From the NCBI GenBank assembly GCA_964575455.1, contig CAZNRX010000001.1, positions 1-64,000 on the forward strand: DNA of 64,000 bases, read 5' to 3'. The position numbers were made by a program, and so were the translations under genes. Shown piece by piece: positions 32,056 through 40,778 of this stretch. The DNA comes from SKLM01 sp964575455. Its GTDB lineage: Bacteria > Chloroflexota > Anaerolineae > B4-G1. The notes under the pieces are model-generated. The model saw only the letters and a list, made by a program, of their open reading frames with translations. It did no database searches and was not told where the DNA came from. Positions within the stretch are counted from its first letter, which is position 1. Every line of letters starts with the position of its first letter.

Positions 32056-32077
32056 AATCGATCGAGCGTGCTATCAT
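32049..32077 (+). promoter_or_regulatory. Promoter of the broken CDF gene, overlapping the maf promoter
   Basis: TTGTAA (32049-32054), 17 bases, TATCAT (32072-32077) with TGC extended -10. The -35 boxes of the two divergent promoters overlap. The gene it serves is no longer intact. Confidence 0.55.
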
Positions 32078-32133
32078 TGTGGTATCAGCATGGCTCTTCT
32101 TCTAGCCTGTCGCGCCGGGAGGTCCTTCATACG

Positions 32134-32686
32134 ATGATGGAGATAGCACCTGATGAGGTGAAGTCCGTGCGGCATGAGCCTCCCGATCGTCTGCGGCGAT
32201 CGCTCTACCGTCGAGCGATTCTTGTCGCTGTGCTCGGCAATATTGTGCTGGCCGCAGCCAAAGGTCTGGTGGCGTGGGTGGCGGGAAGCAGCGCCGTGCT
32301 GTCGGACGCAGCCAATTCTCTCTCAGACACCTTCTACAGCCTTCTAATGGCGCTCGGCCTGTACGTGGCGCAGCAGCCGGCCGATGAGTCACACCCCGTG
32401 GGAGATTCTCTCTGAGAATGTGGGTTATCTCACTGGCCGTGGCGCGCCGCCCGAGGTAGTGGCGGACATCGTTTCAGCTGCATCCTCCGTGCCGGGCGTT
32501 TTGAATGTCCATCAGGTGATTGCTGACCACGTGGGTCCGGAACTGCGCGTCGACATGCACGTTGACGTCGATGGCGAGATGACGCTTCATGAGGCACATG
32601 CCATCGCCGAGAGGGTGGAAGCGCAGGTGGAGACCCTGTCCACTGTCGATTTGGCATTCGTGCACGTCGAGCCTGGTGATGATTAG
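32134..32686 (+). pseudogene. Cation diffusion facilitator (CDF) gene with internal deletion
   Basis: The N-terminal part reads AVLGNIVLAAAKGLVAWVAGSSAVLSDAANSLSDTFYSLLMALGL to ADESHPVGDSL, the first two helices of a CDF metal exporter with the metal-binding D-x3-S-x2-D pattern and HP motif. The frame stops at 32415. From 32407 another frame gives ILSENVGYLTGRGAPPEVVADIV to LRVDMHVDVDGEMTLHEAHAIAERVE, the end of the membrane part and the cytoplasmic domain. About 130-150 middle residues (helices 3-6) are missing, so neither half can transport. Promoter and start remain recognisable. Confidence 0.8.
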
Positions 32687-32787
32687 CCGCAGTCGGAGGG
32701 TCGAAGCGGGGTTTTCCTGCCAGATTTGACCGCTGGGGACAGGAACAGAGATCCTTGCTCCAGCACTCCGCACGGTTCCGTGTCTGA

Positions 32788-35700
32788 CTACGAACCCTTC
32801 GGTGAACCTTGTCCAATGCGCTGGATTCTCTCCGTCAGGGCCTGCGGCGTGAGGGCGCTCTTGTGCATCAAGGTCTCGATGTGCTCGTTGAGTTGCTTCC
32901 GCTCTTCGCTCGTCACGTTCCTGACTGTGAGTACGATGACGGGTATGTCCGCGGTTCTCTCGTCGTCCTTCAATCTCTCCAGAACCTCGAAACCATTGAT
33001 GCCGGGCATCATCAGATCGAGCAGGATGCCGTCAGGTTGCTCCCTTCGCGCTTTGGCTACCCCTTCCTTTCCATCATAGGCCGGAATCAGCGTGCAGGGT
33101 TCGTGGTGGAGCATTGCTTCCAGCAGGGGCACCAGCCGCGTATCGTCGTCTATGACCAGGATCTTCGGTTCTCCCGGGGTCGCCCTTGGCACCGGAAGCC
33201 GGTTCAGCACCGTCTGCAGGGCGCCACGGTCTAGAGGTTTGACCAGGTAATCTGTGGCGCCAAGGCTGAGGGCCAGTTCGCTGTTCCGGAGGGCCGAGAT
33301 GACCAACACGGGGATGTCCCTCGTCTGTTGGTCTGACTTGAGGCTTTGCAGGATCTGCCAGCCATCCTGTCCCGGGAGCATGATGTCCAGGGTGATCAGT
33401 GTAGGGTTCAGCTTGCAGGCTTGCTCCAGCACACCAGAGCCCTCGTAGTAATGAACCGGCTCATAGCCTTCCTTGCGCAGATAGAGGGAGAGCAGGTTGC
33501 TGAACTGGCGATCGTCCTCGACGATCAGGACCTTCTTGTCCTGACGCATGGGCATCAGCTCCTCCTCCGTTTCCTCTACCTGGGGCGGCGGCCCGGCAAG
33601 CGGCAGCAGGAAGGAGAAGGTGGACCCTTCGCCGTGTGTGCTCTCCACCCAGATGGTCCCCCCGTGCATCTCGACCAGGCGCTTGCTGATGGTCAAACCC
33701 AGCCCGGTGCCCTCTATCTCTCGCGTCGCCGTCCCATCCGCCTGGCGGAATTCCTCGAAGATGATATCCTGGTCCTCGGGCTTGATGCCGATCCCCGTGT
33801 CCGATACCGAAAAGAGCATCGTCGCCGGGTCGGCCAGGCTGCAGGACAGCGTGATCTCGTTTCCCTCCGGGGTGAACTTATGCGCATTGCTCAAGAGGTT
33901 CAGCAGCACCTGTCTCAGCCGGATGCGGTCTGCGTTCAACGGGGGCAGCTGGGTCGACGCGGGGTCCCCGGCCTTGCCGATCTCGACGGTCAGAATCTGA
34001 GATTTCTCCTCGATCATAGGCGTGACTGTCTTCTGCACGTTATCGATCAGCTCCGCGACGTCGAAGCGCTCTGGGGCGAGTTCTATGCGCCCCGCTTCGA
34101 TCTTGGAGAGGTCGAGGATGTCGTTGATCAACGCCATGAGATGCTCGCCGCTGGCGTAGATGTTCTCCACGCACTCCTTGCGCTCGGGCGGCATCTCGCC
34201 GAGCAGCCCATCGATCAGCACCTCCGAGAAGCCGATCACCGAGTTGAGCGGGGTGCGGAGCTCGTGGCTCATGTTGGCCAGGAACTGGCTCTTGAGGCGA
34301 TCGAGCTCCTTCAACCTGGCGTTCGCTTGCTCCAGCGCCTCCGCGCGCTGCTGCAGCTCGGCTCGAGCGCCCTCAACCTCCTCGAACAGACGGGCGCGTT
34401 CGATCAGCATGGCCAGATTGCTTCCCAGGGTGCTCAGCAGCCGTTGGTCGTCGAGCGTGAAGGCGTCGACCTCGGCGCTCTCAACGTTGAGCGTCCCCAA
34501 CACGCGGCTGCCCGAGCCCAGCGGCACACACAGCTCGGAGCGGGTCTCGGGGTTGGCGGTGTAGTACCTGGAGTCCTCGCGGACGTCAGACGCCAGGACG
34601 GGCTCTCCGTGCTGGGCCACCCAGCCCGTGATGCCTTCTCCCAGCGATAGATCCAGCTCCCTAACCTGGTCGCGTGAATAACCAACACCGGCCTTCATGC
34701 GTAGCTTTCCGTTCTCTTGGTCGATCAACTGGAGCGCTATCTGGGTGCCCTTCCACTCAGTAGCCAGGGCCTCCGCTGCAGCCTGGAGCGTCTCCTGCAG
34801 GTGCGTGCTCGACGCGGCGGCCAGGCTCACGTCGTGGAGCAGTTGGAGATCCTTCATCCTGGAGCGTGTCTCGGTCAGCAGCTCGGCGTTCTGGTATGCG
34901 ATGGCAATCTGATCGCTGATCACCTCCAGCGCCATCTGATCGCTCTCGTTGAAGGCCCGGGTGATGTCTGCCTCTGCCTCCAGGACACCGATCACCAGCC
35001 CGCCCACCTTGATGGGCACCGACAGCGAGGAGGGAGACAGCCAATCCCCGACGCGATACACTATGTCGCTCTTGCTCGCATCCGCGGTAAGCACCGTCTC
35101 TCCCGTCTGAGCCGCTGTACCTATCGCGCCCTTGCCCATCGGCTGGCGGTAGCTGTCGGGGATGATGTCCCGGAAGTCGTCGGTCGCGGCGGCGGGGTAG
35201 AGCTCCTCCTCCAAGGGATGACGTCCATCCCCGTGATCGACCAGGAAGACGGCGGCCAGCCGGAACCCGAAGCGCTCTTGGATCAGGTCGACCACAACAT
35301 CGAGAAGGGACGCGGGGTCCGTGACGGCGGCGGCGTGCCGGGCGATGTCCGCGGCGCCGGCCAGCTGGTTCGCCCGCCGCTGGGATTCATCGATGAGGCG
35401 CGCGTTCTCCAAGGCCGCGGCAGCCTGGTTGGCGAAGGCCATCATCAAGTCCACGTCCTGCTCCGTGAAGTCACGTTGATCCGGACGATTGATGGCCGTC
35501 ATCGTCCCCAATGGCCTGTCTCGATAGATCAGGGGCACGACGACGATCGATCCGCAGCCCGTCGCCTGGCGCCGTTGCTGCACGCGCGGGCTTTCACGGG
35601 GATCCCCGGTCTGGCCCTCCCGGTCTTTGGGGGAGAGGGTCGGCTCCATCTCGCGCAGCACCCACCCGCTGAGCCCGTTCCATAGCTCCTCGAAGGAGGT

Positions 35701-37326
35701 CGAGACAACCCGATCGGCGCCCGGCCCGCCCTTGACGAAGTTCGTCACCTCTCGTCGCTTCAGGTCAAACGTGATCACCGTGGCCCGATCGGCAGGCAGC
35801 GCTTCGATCACGCCATCAACCACCGTCTGCAGCAGGTCCGGCAAATGCTCCTGGGCGATCAAGGAGCGGCTGGTGCGGTAGAGGACACTGGTCTCCGTGA
35901 GTCGCTCCTGAATCTGTTCGAAGAGCCGCGCGTTCTCCATGGCGATGGCGGTCTGATGGATCAGTGTCTGTCCTGTGGCTACCTCTCCCTCGGTGAACTG
36001 CCGGGCTATGGTGCTGTCCCAGACGTAGGCGAAGCCCAGCGCTTGGTCACGGGTCATGATCGGCAGCAGCAGCATGGCTTTCGCCCCCCGCTCCTCCAAT
36101 TTTGCCCGAATCGCTGGGTCCAGGTTGGGGTCCTCTATCTGGAACTCCACCGGCTTGCCGAGGTCGAGCGCATCAGCCGTAGGCCCAACCACAGCGGCAT
36201 CTGGAGCAGCTTCCTGGGGACAGCGTTCATCCCTTCCAAACCCCACATCTCTCTCCCTCTCGGTAGCCTCATCGGCGGCGTAGCTGGCCGCCGCCGTGGC
36301 GATGAGGTCGACAGAGTCGTCTTCAGCTCTTTCCGCCAGGCTGTAGACCTCGACGCTGGTGGCATTGAGCATCTCACACAAGCTGCGCGCCACGTAGGGC
36401 AGGACCTGGTCGATGTCCAGCGCCGAAGACATCGCCGAGGTCACACCTTGGAGCACCGTGACCTCTCGAAGCTGCGACCTCGTCTGCTCATACAGACGTG
36501 AGTTCTCCATGGCCAGGGCGGTCTGGTGGGTGAAGGCCGAGACCAGCTGACCGGTCTCCTCGTCGTAGGCCCGCGATTCGTGGGAGCCGATGGTCAGCGC
36601 TCCGATGACCCGTCCCCGTGCCGTCAGCGGCGTGATGAGCCAGGATACAAGGGGAGATGTAGCGTCATCGATGGGCAGTGCCGGAACTCTGTCAGCGCCG
36701 GAGAGCAGCACGGGACGTTTTTTCTCCACCACCCGTCGGATCATTGGCTGTTCATCCAGCGAGAATGTCTGGTGGAGAAGGGAGTCTTTCCAACCGCGAC
36801 AGCCTACGATCTGGACCTTATCACCCTGGATGAGGCTCACCGTGGCCGCGTCGTAGGACACCAGCTCCTGGAGTTGGTTGAGAATCTCCTCCAGCAGCAC
36901 CCCAAACCGCAGCGTTGTGCTGAGGATCTCGGCTGTCTCCAGCAACGTGCGGAGCTGAAGGTTCTGCTGCTGTAGTGTGTCCTCGATCTCCTTGCGCTCA
37001 GCCAGCCTCTGGTTGCTCTGTTGGCTCAGCTGGTGCAGCCGTCCGCTGAGGATGCCCATCAGCACCAGGACGGCCCATCCCAAGATGCCTCCGGAGTTCA
37101 CCATCTCGGCGCTCGACCCTCCGGCTAGGTTCAGCAGCCCCAGGTTGATGGGAAAGGCCAGCAGGCTGGAAAGCGCGCCGCCCATTATGCCGAGGCCCCA
37201 TGATGCCACGAGGGTTGGCGCGAGCGCGGAAGCGACCACCATGATCCCCGCCAGGCGGTACAGCGGTACGAAAGCGAGCGCATATACGCCCCACGTTCCC
37301 AGTACAATAGCCCATTTCCGATTCAT
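32788..37326 (-). CDS. Membrane hybrid histidine kinase with five GAF and two receiver domains
   Basis: A 1512-residue sensor. Three or four membrane helices (1-95), a short coiled coil, then five GAF domains, each ending in a block like HQTAIAMENARLFEQ. HisKA has MSHELRTPLNS (phospho-His near residue 1022). HATPase_c has DTGIGIKPEDQD and GTGLGLTISKRLVE. Two CheY-like receivers follow (about 1260 and 1385) with acceptor Asp in TLDIMLPG and LLDLMMPG. It would sense cytoplasmic small ligands or redox state and pass phosphate internally or to the separate receiver gene upstream. Two 17-bp palindromes (35215-35231, 36217-36233) are read in frame as DGRHP and GRDERCP, in GAF or linker regions. Confidence 0.88.
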   Translation of the reverse strand: MNRKWAIVLGTWGVYALAFVPLYRLAGIMVVASALAPTLVASWGLGIMGGALSSLLAFPINLGLLNLAGGSSAEMVNSGGILGWAVLVLMGILSGRLHQLSQQSNQRLAERKEIEDTLQQQNLQLRTLLETAEILSTTLRFGVLLEEILNQLQELVSYDAATVSLIQGDKVQIVGCRGWKDSLLHQTFSLDEQPMIRRVVEKKRPVLLSGADRVPALPIDDATSPLVSWLITPLTARGRVIGALTIGSHESRAYDEETGQLVSAFTHQTALAMENSRLYEQTRSQLREVTVLQGVTSAMSSALDIDQVLPYVARSLCEMLNATSVEVYSLAERAEDDSVDLIATAAASYAADEATERERDVGFGRDERCPQEAAPDAAVVGPTADALDLGKPVEFQIEDPNLDPAIRAKLEERGAKAMLLLPIMTRDQALGFAYVWDSTIARQFTEGEVATGQTLIHQTAIAMENARLFEQIQERLTETSVLYRTSRSLIAQEHLPDLLQTVVDGVIEALPADRATVITFDLKRREVTNFVKGGPGADRVVSTSFEELWNGLSGWVLREMEPTLSPKDREGQTGDPRESPRVQQRRQATGCGSIVVVPLIYRDRPLGTMTAINRPDQRDFTEQDVDLMMAFANQAAAALENARLIDESQRRANQLAGAADIARHAAAVTDPASLLDVVVDLIQERFGFRLAAVFLVDHGDGRHPLEEELYPAAATDDFRDIIPDSYRQPMGKGAIGTAAQTGETVLTADASKSDIVYRVGDWLSPSSLSVPIKVGGLVIGVLEAEADITRAFNESDQMALEVISDQIAIAYQNAELLTETRSRMKDLQLLHDVSLAAASSTHLQETLQAAAEALATEWKGTQIALQLIDQENGKLRMKAGVGYSRDQVRELDLSLGEGITGWVAQHGEPVLASDVREDSRYYTANPETRSELCVPLGSGSRVLGTLNVESAEVDAFTLDDQRLLSTLGSNLAMLIERARLFEEVEGARAELQQRAEALEQANARLKELDRLKSQFLANMSHELRTPLNSVIGFSEVLIDGLLGEMPPERKECVENIYASGEHLMALINDILDLSKIEAGRIELAPERFDVAELIDNVQKTVTPMIEEKSQILTVEIGKAGDPASTQLPPLNADRIRLRQVLLNLLSNAHKFTPEGNEITLSCSLADPATMLFSVSDTGIGIKPEDQDIIFEEFRQADGTATREIEGTGLGLTISKRLVEMHGGTIWVESTHGEGSTFSFLLPLAGPPPQVEETEEELMPMRQDKKVLIVEDDRQFSNLLSLYLRKEGYEPVHYYEGSGVLEQACKLNPTLITLDIMLPGQDGWQILQSLKSDQQTRDIPVLVISALRNSELALSLGATDYLVKPLDRGALQTVLNRLPVPRATPGEPKILVIDDDTRLVPLLEAMLHHEPCTLIPAYDGKEGVAKARREQPDGILLDLMMPGINGFEVLERLKDDERTADIPVIVLTVRNVTSEERKQLNEHIETLMHKSALTPQALTERIQRIGQGSPKGS
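35215..35231. repeat. 17-bp palindrome in the hybrid kinase gene
   Basis: GGGATGACGTCCATCCC. Translated from the other strand as GDGRHP in a GAF domain. Confidence 0.88.
36217..36233. repeat. Diverged 17-bp palindrome in the hybrid kinase gene
   Basis: GGGACAGCGTTCATCCC, still pairing through a wobble at the fifth stem position on the coding strand. Read GRDERCP. Confidence 0.6.
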
Positions 37327-37351
37327 TGTCTGCAGTCACCCACTCACTTCG

Positions 37352-37741
37352 CTATCGAATGTATTGCTTCAGTTGGTCTGCAAAGGCGCGCGTGTTGATC
37401 GGTTTGATGATGTAGCCCTCGCAGCCAGCGTCTGCTGCACGCTGACGCTCGCTCCCAACAGCATGAGCGGTCAGAGCGACGATGGGAATGTCCGCTGTCT
37501 CTGGCTGGGATTTCAGCACTTCTGCCGTCTCATAGCCGCTCATTCCGGGGAGCTTCAGGTCCATCAAGACCAGGTTAGGGCGCTTCTGGGTGGCGATTTC
37601 GATGGCCTCCTGACCGTTCTTCGCAAACAGAAGATGGTAGCCGTGGGGCCTCAGGACAGTCTCCACGAGCTGGCGGCTGACCTTGTTGTCCTCAACGACA
37701 AGGATCGCCTCCCTGGTCGGCCCATGGCTTCCCTCTTTCAT
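37352..37741 (-). CDS. CheY/DivK-like response regulator
   Basis: A 129-residue single receiver domain. Acidic pocket VVEDNK, phosphoacceptor Asp in LVLMDLKLPGMSG, switch Thr in VALTAHA and Lys in YIIKPIN. It has no output domain. It sits between the HTH protein (four-base ATGA overlap) and the hybrid kinase, so it is probably the diffusible phosphate acceptor or shuttle for that kinase. Confidence 0.9.
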   Translation of the reverse strand: MKEGSHGPTREAILVVEDNKVSRQLVETVLRPHGYHLLFAKNGQEAIEIATQKRPNLVLMDLKLPGMSGYETAEVLKSQPETADIPIVALTAHAVGSERQRAADAGCEGYIIKPINTRAFADQLKQYIR

Positions 37742-38313
37742 CGCAGCAGCTCCTCCAGCTTAGCTTCCAAGCTGGGAATAACCTCTGGGGCGACGGACGT
37801 GGTCACCTGGGCACCGAGAGCCGGGCAGATGTCGGCTCCGACCGCTTCCGCGATCGCTTTGCCGCGTTCATCGCCCACTATCAGCAGGGCGGTGTCCTCC
37901 ACGGTCTTGCTCAGCCATCGGCAGAGGGCCAGGGGATCCGAGGAGGTGTCCATGTCGATGACCACGGCGTCGGGCTTCGACCGCGCGGCCTCGGCGCTTG
38001 CTGCGTAGTCGTCTGTGACCACACAGACCTCCAGGCTGCCGTTCTTCCCCATCGCTTGTGCAAGATCTTTGATCGCCGAGTTGTTGCTCAGGACGAGCAA
38101 CCTCGTCTGGGCCGGTTCCTTCAGCGCCTCGTCGATCGGCATGTTGTGGCTCTTCAGAAAGGCTATCAGGTCCGATCGTGGGATCCGATAGTGCCCCCCT
38201 GGGGTCGTGTACCCATTCAGCTTCCTGTCCTTGATCCAGTTGATGATGGTCGCCTGGGTAACGTGACAGTACTCGGCGGCTTGCCCGGTGGTGAATGGTC
38301 CGTCGCTGGACAT
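37738..38313 (-). CDS. MerR-like helix-turn-helix protein with receiver-like C-terminal domain
   Basis: A 191-residue protein. Residues 1-58 form an excisionase/MerR-type winged helix (FTTGQAAEYCHVTQATIINWIKDRKL, then GGHYRIPRSDLIAFL), which recognises DNA. Residues about 70-185 fold like a receiver (RLLVLSNNSAI, AVVIDMDTSS with an Asp at the acceptor place, LLIVGDE), but the usual N-terminal acidic pair is missing. It may thus be a ligand- or interaction-controlled repressor of the operon it starts (inference). A good promoter lies about 150 bases upstream. Confidence 0.75.
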   Translation of the reverse strand: MSSDGPFTTGQAAEYCHVTQATIINWIKDRKLNGYTTPGGHYRIPRSDLIAFLKSHNMPIDEALKEPAQTRLLVLSNNSAIKDLAQAMGKNGSLEVCVVTDDYAASAEAARSKPDAVVIDMDTSSDPLALCRWLSKTVEDTALLIVGDERGKAIAEAVGADICPALGAQVTTSVAPEVIPSLEAKLEELLR

Positions 38314-38463
38314 AGATGTATCTTCTCGTCTCGAGAAGCCTCCTGAACACGCTTCGAATTAGGCCAAGGCGAGCGCCGTGCGCAGACATCGCTGCCCCAA
38401 CCCCGCCTGCTTACGGCGGTGTTGCTCCGGCTCGCCAAGTGACAAACCTTGGGATTTTGAAGT

Positions 38464-38492
38464 ATTATAGGATTTTTAAGAATATCCGTCAA
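38464..38492 (-). promoter_or_regulatory. Promoter of the HTH-receiver-kinase operon
   Basis: On the minus strand TTGACG (38492-38487), 17 bases, and a perfect TATAAT (38469-38464). Best promoter match in the window, about 150 bases before the first start codon. Confidence 0.8.
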
Positions 38493-38618
38493 GGAGAAGA
38501 AGGTACCAGGGCATGCTTTATCATTCTCAGGGAGCCAGGGTGTTGGATGAATGCGTCGGCCCTGGCACGTTTTCAGCCTTCGGACTTCGCAAATCTGGCG
38601 CGTCTGTCGGAAACGCGG

Positions 38619-38624
38619 TATAAT
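38619..38624 (+). promoter_or_regulatory. Candidate -10 box for the uvrB operon
   Basis: A perfect TATAAT 100 bases before the uvrB ATG, without a convincing -35. Confidence 0.35.
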
Positions 38625-38723
38625 CTATTCGAACTTACGTTCTAAGCACCGGATTGATGGACCGAGTGCCTCGCGCTTCAACGACACCTTCGACAAGTGC
38701 GAAGCACCGACGAGTAGAGACCC

Positions 38724-40778
38724 ATGCCCAGATTTGACCTAGTCTCTCAGTTTCAACCCACCGGCGATCAACCGCAGGCCATAGCCTCTTTAGTCAAGGG
38801 CGTTCGTGAGGGATACAAACATCAGACCTTGCTCGGGGCGACGGGCACGGGCAAGACCTACGTTGTGTCCAAGCTGATCGAGGAGGTGCAGAAGCCGACG
38901 CTCGTCCTCGCACACAACAAGACCCTGGCTGCGCAGCTCTACTCCGAGTTCAGCGACTTCTTTCCCCACAACGCCGTGGAGTACTTCGTCTCCTACTACG
39001 ACTACTATCAGCCGGAGGCCTACGTGCCCAAGCACGATCTCTACATCGAGAAGGACGCTGACATCAACGAGGAGATCGACAGGCTTCGGCTGGCCGCTAC
39101 CACCGCCCTCTTCTCGCGCCGCGACGTCGTCATCGTCGCCTCGGTCTCCTGCATCTATGCCATCGGCGATCCCCAGGAATGGGGCCGCGTCGTCGTCGAG
39201 CTGGAGCGAGGGGGGCGCCATCGTCGAGATACGCTCCTGCGCCACCTGGTGGGCATCTACTACGAACGGAACGACGTGTCGCTGGAGCGCGGCAACTTCC
39301 GGGTGCGAGGCGATACGCTCGAGATCATGCCCGCCTATGGCGAGACGGCCTATCGTGTCAGTTTCTGGGGGGACGAGATCGAACGCATCACCGAGGTCGA
39401 CCCGCTCACCGGGGAGGTGCTCGCCGACCTCAATCAACTGAAGATCTTCCCCGCCAAGCACTTCATCACGCCCAAGGAGAAGCGCGAGAAGGCCCTGGCG
39501 GATATCGAGGCTGAGCTGCAGGAGCAGCTGAGCGACCTGCGGGCGGAGGGGAAGCTCCTTGAGGCCCAGCGCTTGGAGCAGCGCACACGCTATGACCTGG
39601 AGATGATCCGCGAGATAGGATACTGTTCCGGCATTGAGAACTACTCGCGCCATCTGCAGCAGCGACCGCCGGGCTCGCCGCCGTGGACGCTGATGGACTA
39701 CTTCCCGGCGGACTACCTTCTCGTTGTGGATGAGTCGCATATGACCGTTCCGCAGGTTCGCGGCATGTATCACGGCGATCGAAGCCGCAAGAAGACCCTG
39801 GTCGACTTCGGGTTCCGGCTGCCCTCGGCCCTTGATAACCGCCCCCTCGACTTCGAGGAGTTCGAGGCGCGGGTCAATCAGGCCATCTACACGTCCGCCA
39901 CGCCGGGACCCTACGAGCTGGATCAGAGCGCCCAGGTGGTCCAGCAGATCATCCGCCCCACCGGCGTCGTCGATCCGAAGGTGATCGTCAGGCCAGCGCG
40001 GGGCCAGGTGGACGATCTCGTCGGAAGGATCAACGAGCGTCTGGAGCGGGGCGAGCGCGTGCTGGTCACCACCCTGACGAAGCGCATGGCCGAAGATCTG
40101 TCCGACTATCTGCGTGAGCTGGATATCAACGTGCACTATCTACACAGCGAGATCCAGACCATCGAGCGCGTCGAGATCCTGCGGGACCTGCGCTTGGGGG
40201 CCTACGACGTGGTCGTGGGCGTCAACCTGCTCCGTGAGGGGCTTGACCTGCCGGAGGTCAGCATGGTGGCCATCCTCGACGCGGACAAGGAAGGCTTCCT
40301 CCGTTCGGATACGGCTCTGATTCAGACCATCGGCCGGGCGGCGCGGCATGTCAACGGCACTGCGGTGCTCTACGCCGATCGGGTCACCGACTCAATGGCG
40401 CGCGCCATCGACGAGACCGATCGCCGCCGCGAGGTGCAGATGACGTACAACCGGGAGCATGGCATCAAGCCAGCCTCCATCGTCAAGGAGGTCCGCGACC
40501 TGACCGACCGCGTGCGCCGAAAGGCGGTGGGAGCTCCGCCCGGCGAGAAGGAGGCCGATCTGAGCCTCGCTCAGCTGCCGAAGGACGAGCTGGCGCGCAT
40601 GATTCGGGAGCTTAGGAAGCAGATGGAGCACGCCGCCGACGAGCTGGCGTTCGAGAAGGCCGCTCTGCTGCGGGATCGGGTCTTCGAGCTGCGTGAGGTG
40701 CTCCAAGAGAAGGAGGCCGCCGACATCCCGGCCTGGGAGCGAGAGAGGAGACGCGCACAGCTAGTGAGGAGGAGATAA
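38724..40778 (+). CDS. uvrB: Excinuclease ABC subunit B
   Basis: A 684-residue UvrB, the damage-verifying helicase-like subunit of nucleotide excision repair that loads with UvrA and recruits UvrC. Seen: LGATGTGKTYVVSKLI (Walker A), the beta-hairpin segment EYFVSYYDYYQPEAYVP, VDESHMTVPQVRGMY (Walker B region), TLTKRMAEDLSDYL, the motif VI region TIGRAARHVNGTAVLYADRVT, and a C-terminal UVR domain (MIRELRKQMEHAADELAFEKAALLRDRV) that contacts UvrC. Full length for the family and free of repeat insertions. Its stop overlaps the next start (TAATG), so it heads a five-gene operon. Confidence 0.96.
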   Translation: MPRFDLVSQFQPTGDQPQAIASLVKGVREGYKHQTLLGATGTGKTYVVSKLIEEVQKPTLVLAHNKTLAAQLYSEFSDFFPHNAVEYFVSYYDYYQPEAYVPKHDLYIEKDADINEEIDRLRLAATTALFSRRDVVIVASVSCIYAIGDPQEWGRVVVELERGGRHRRDTLLRHLVGIYYERNDVSLERGNFRVRGDTLEIMPAYGETAYRVSFWGDEIERITEVDPLTGEVLADLNQLKIFPAKHFITPKEKREKALADIEAELQEQLSDLRAEGKLLEAQRLEQRTRYDLEMIREIGYCSGIENYSRHLQQRPPGSPPWTLMDYFPADYLLVVDESHMTVPQVRGMYHGDRSRKKTLVDFGFRLPSALDNRPLDFEEFEARVNQAIYTSATPGPYELDQSAQVVQQIIRPTGVVDPKVIVRPARGQVDDLVGRINERLERGERVLVTTLTKRMAEDLSDYLRELDINVHYLHSEIQTIERVEILRDLRLGAYDVVVGVNLLREGLDLPEVSMVAILDADKEGFLRSDTALIQTIGRAARHVNGTAVLYADRVTDSMARAIDETDRRREVQMTYNREHGIKPASIVKEVRDLTDRVRRKAVGAPPGEKEADLSLAQLPKDELARMIRELRKQMEHAADELAFEKAALLRDRVFELREVLQEKEAADIPAWERERRRAQLVRRR

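Larger units (their letters stand above)
38314..38723. other. Divergent intergenic region between the kinase operon and uvrB
   Basis: About 410 bases with no gene. It holds a strong minus-strand promoter (38464-38492), an isolated plus-strand TATAAT (38619-38624) for uvrB, and a locally AT-rich stretch at 38455-38490. No LexA-type operator was recognised. Confidence 0.6.

Noticed and set aside
33346..34650. A 434-codon plus-strand frame opposite the hybrid kinase
   Set aside because: The kinase and receiver motifs on the minus strand account for the sequence; composition of this frame is not gene-like.
38790..40136. A 448-codon frame antisense to uvrB
   Set aside because: uvrB is unambiguous on the plus strand; the antisense frame follows its codon pattern.
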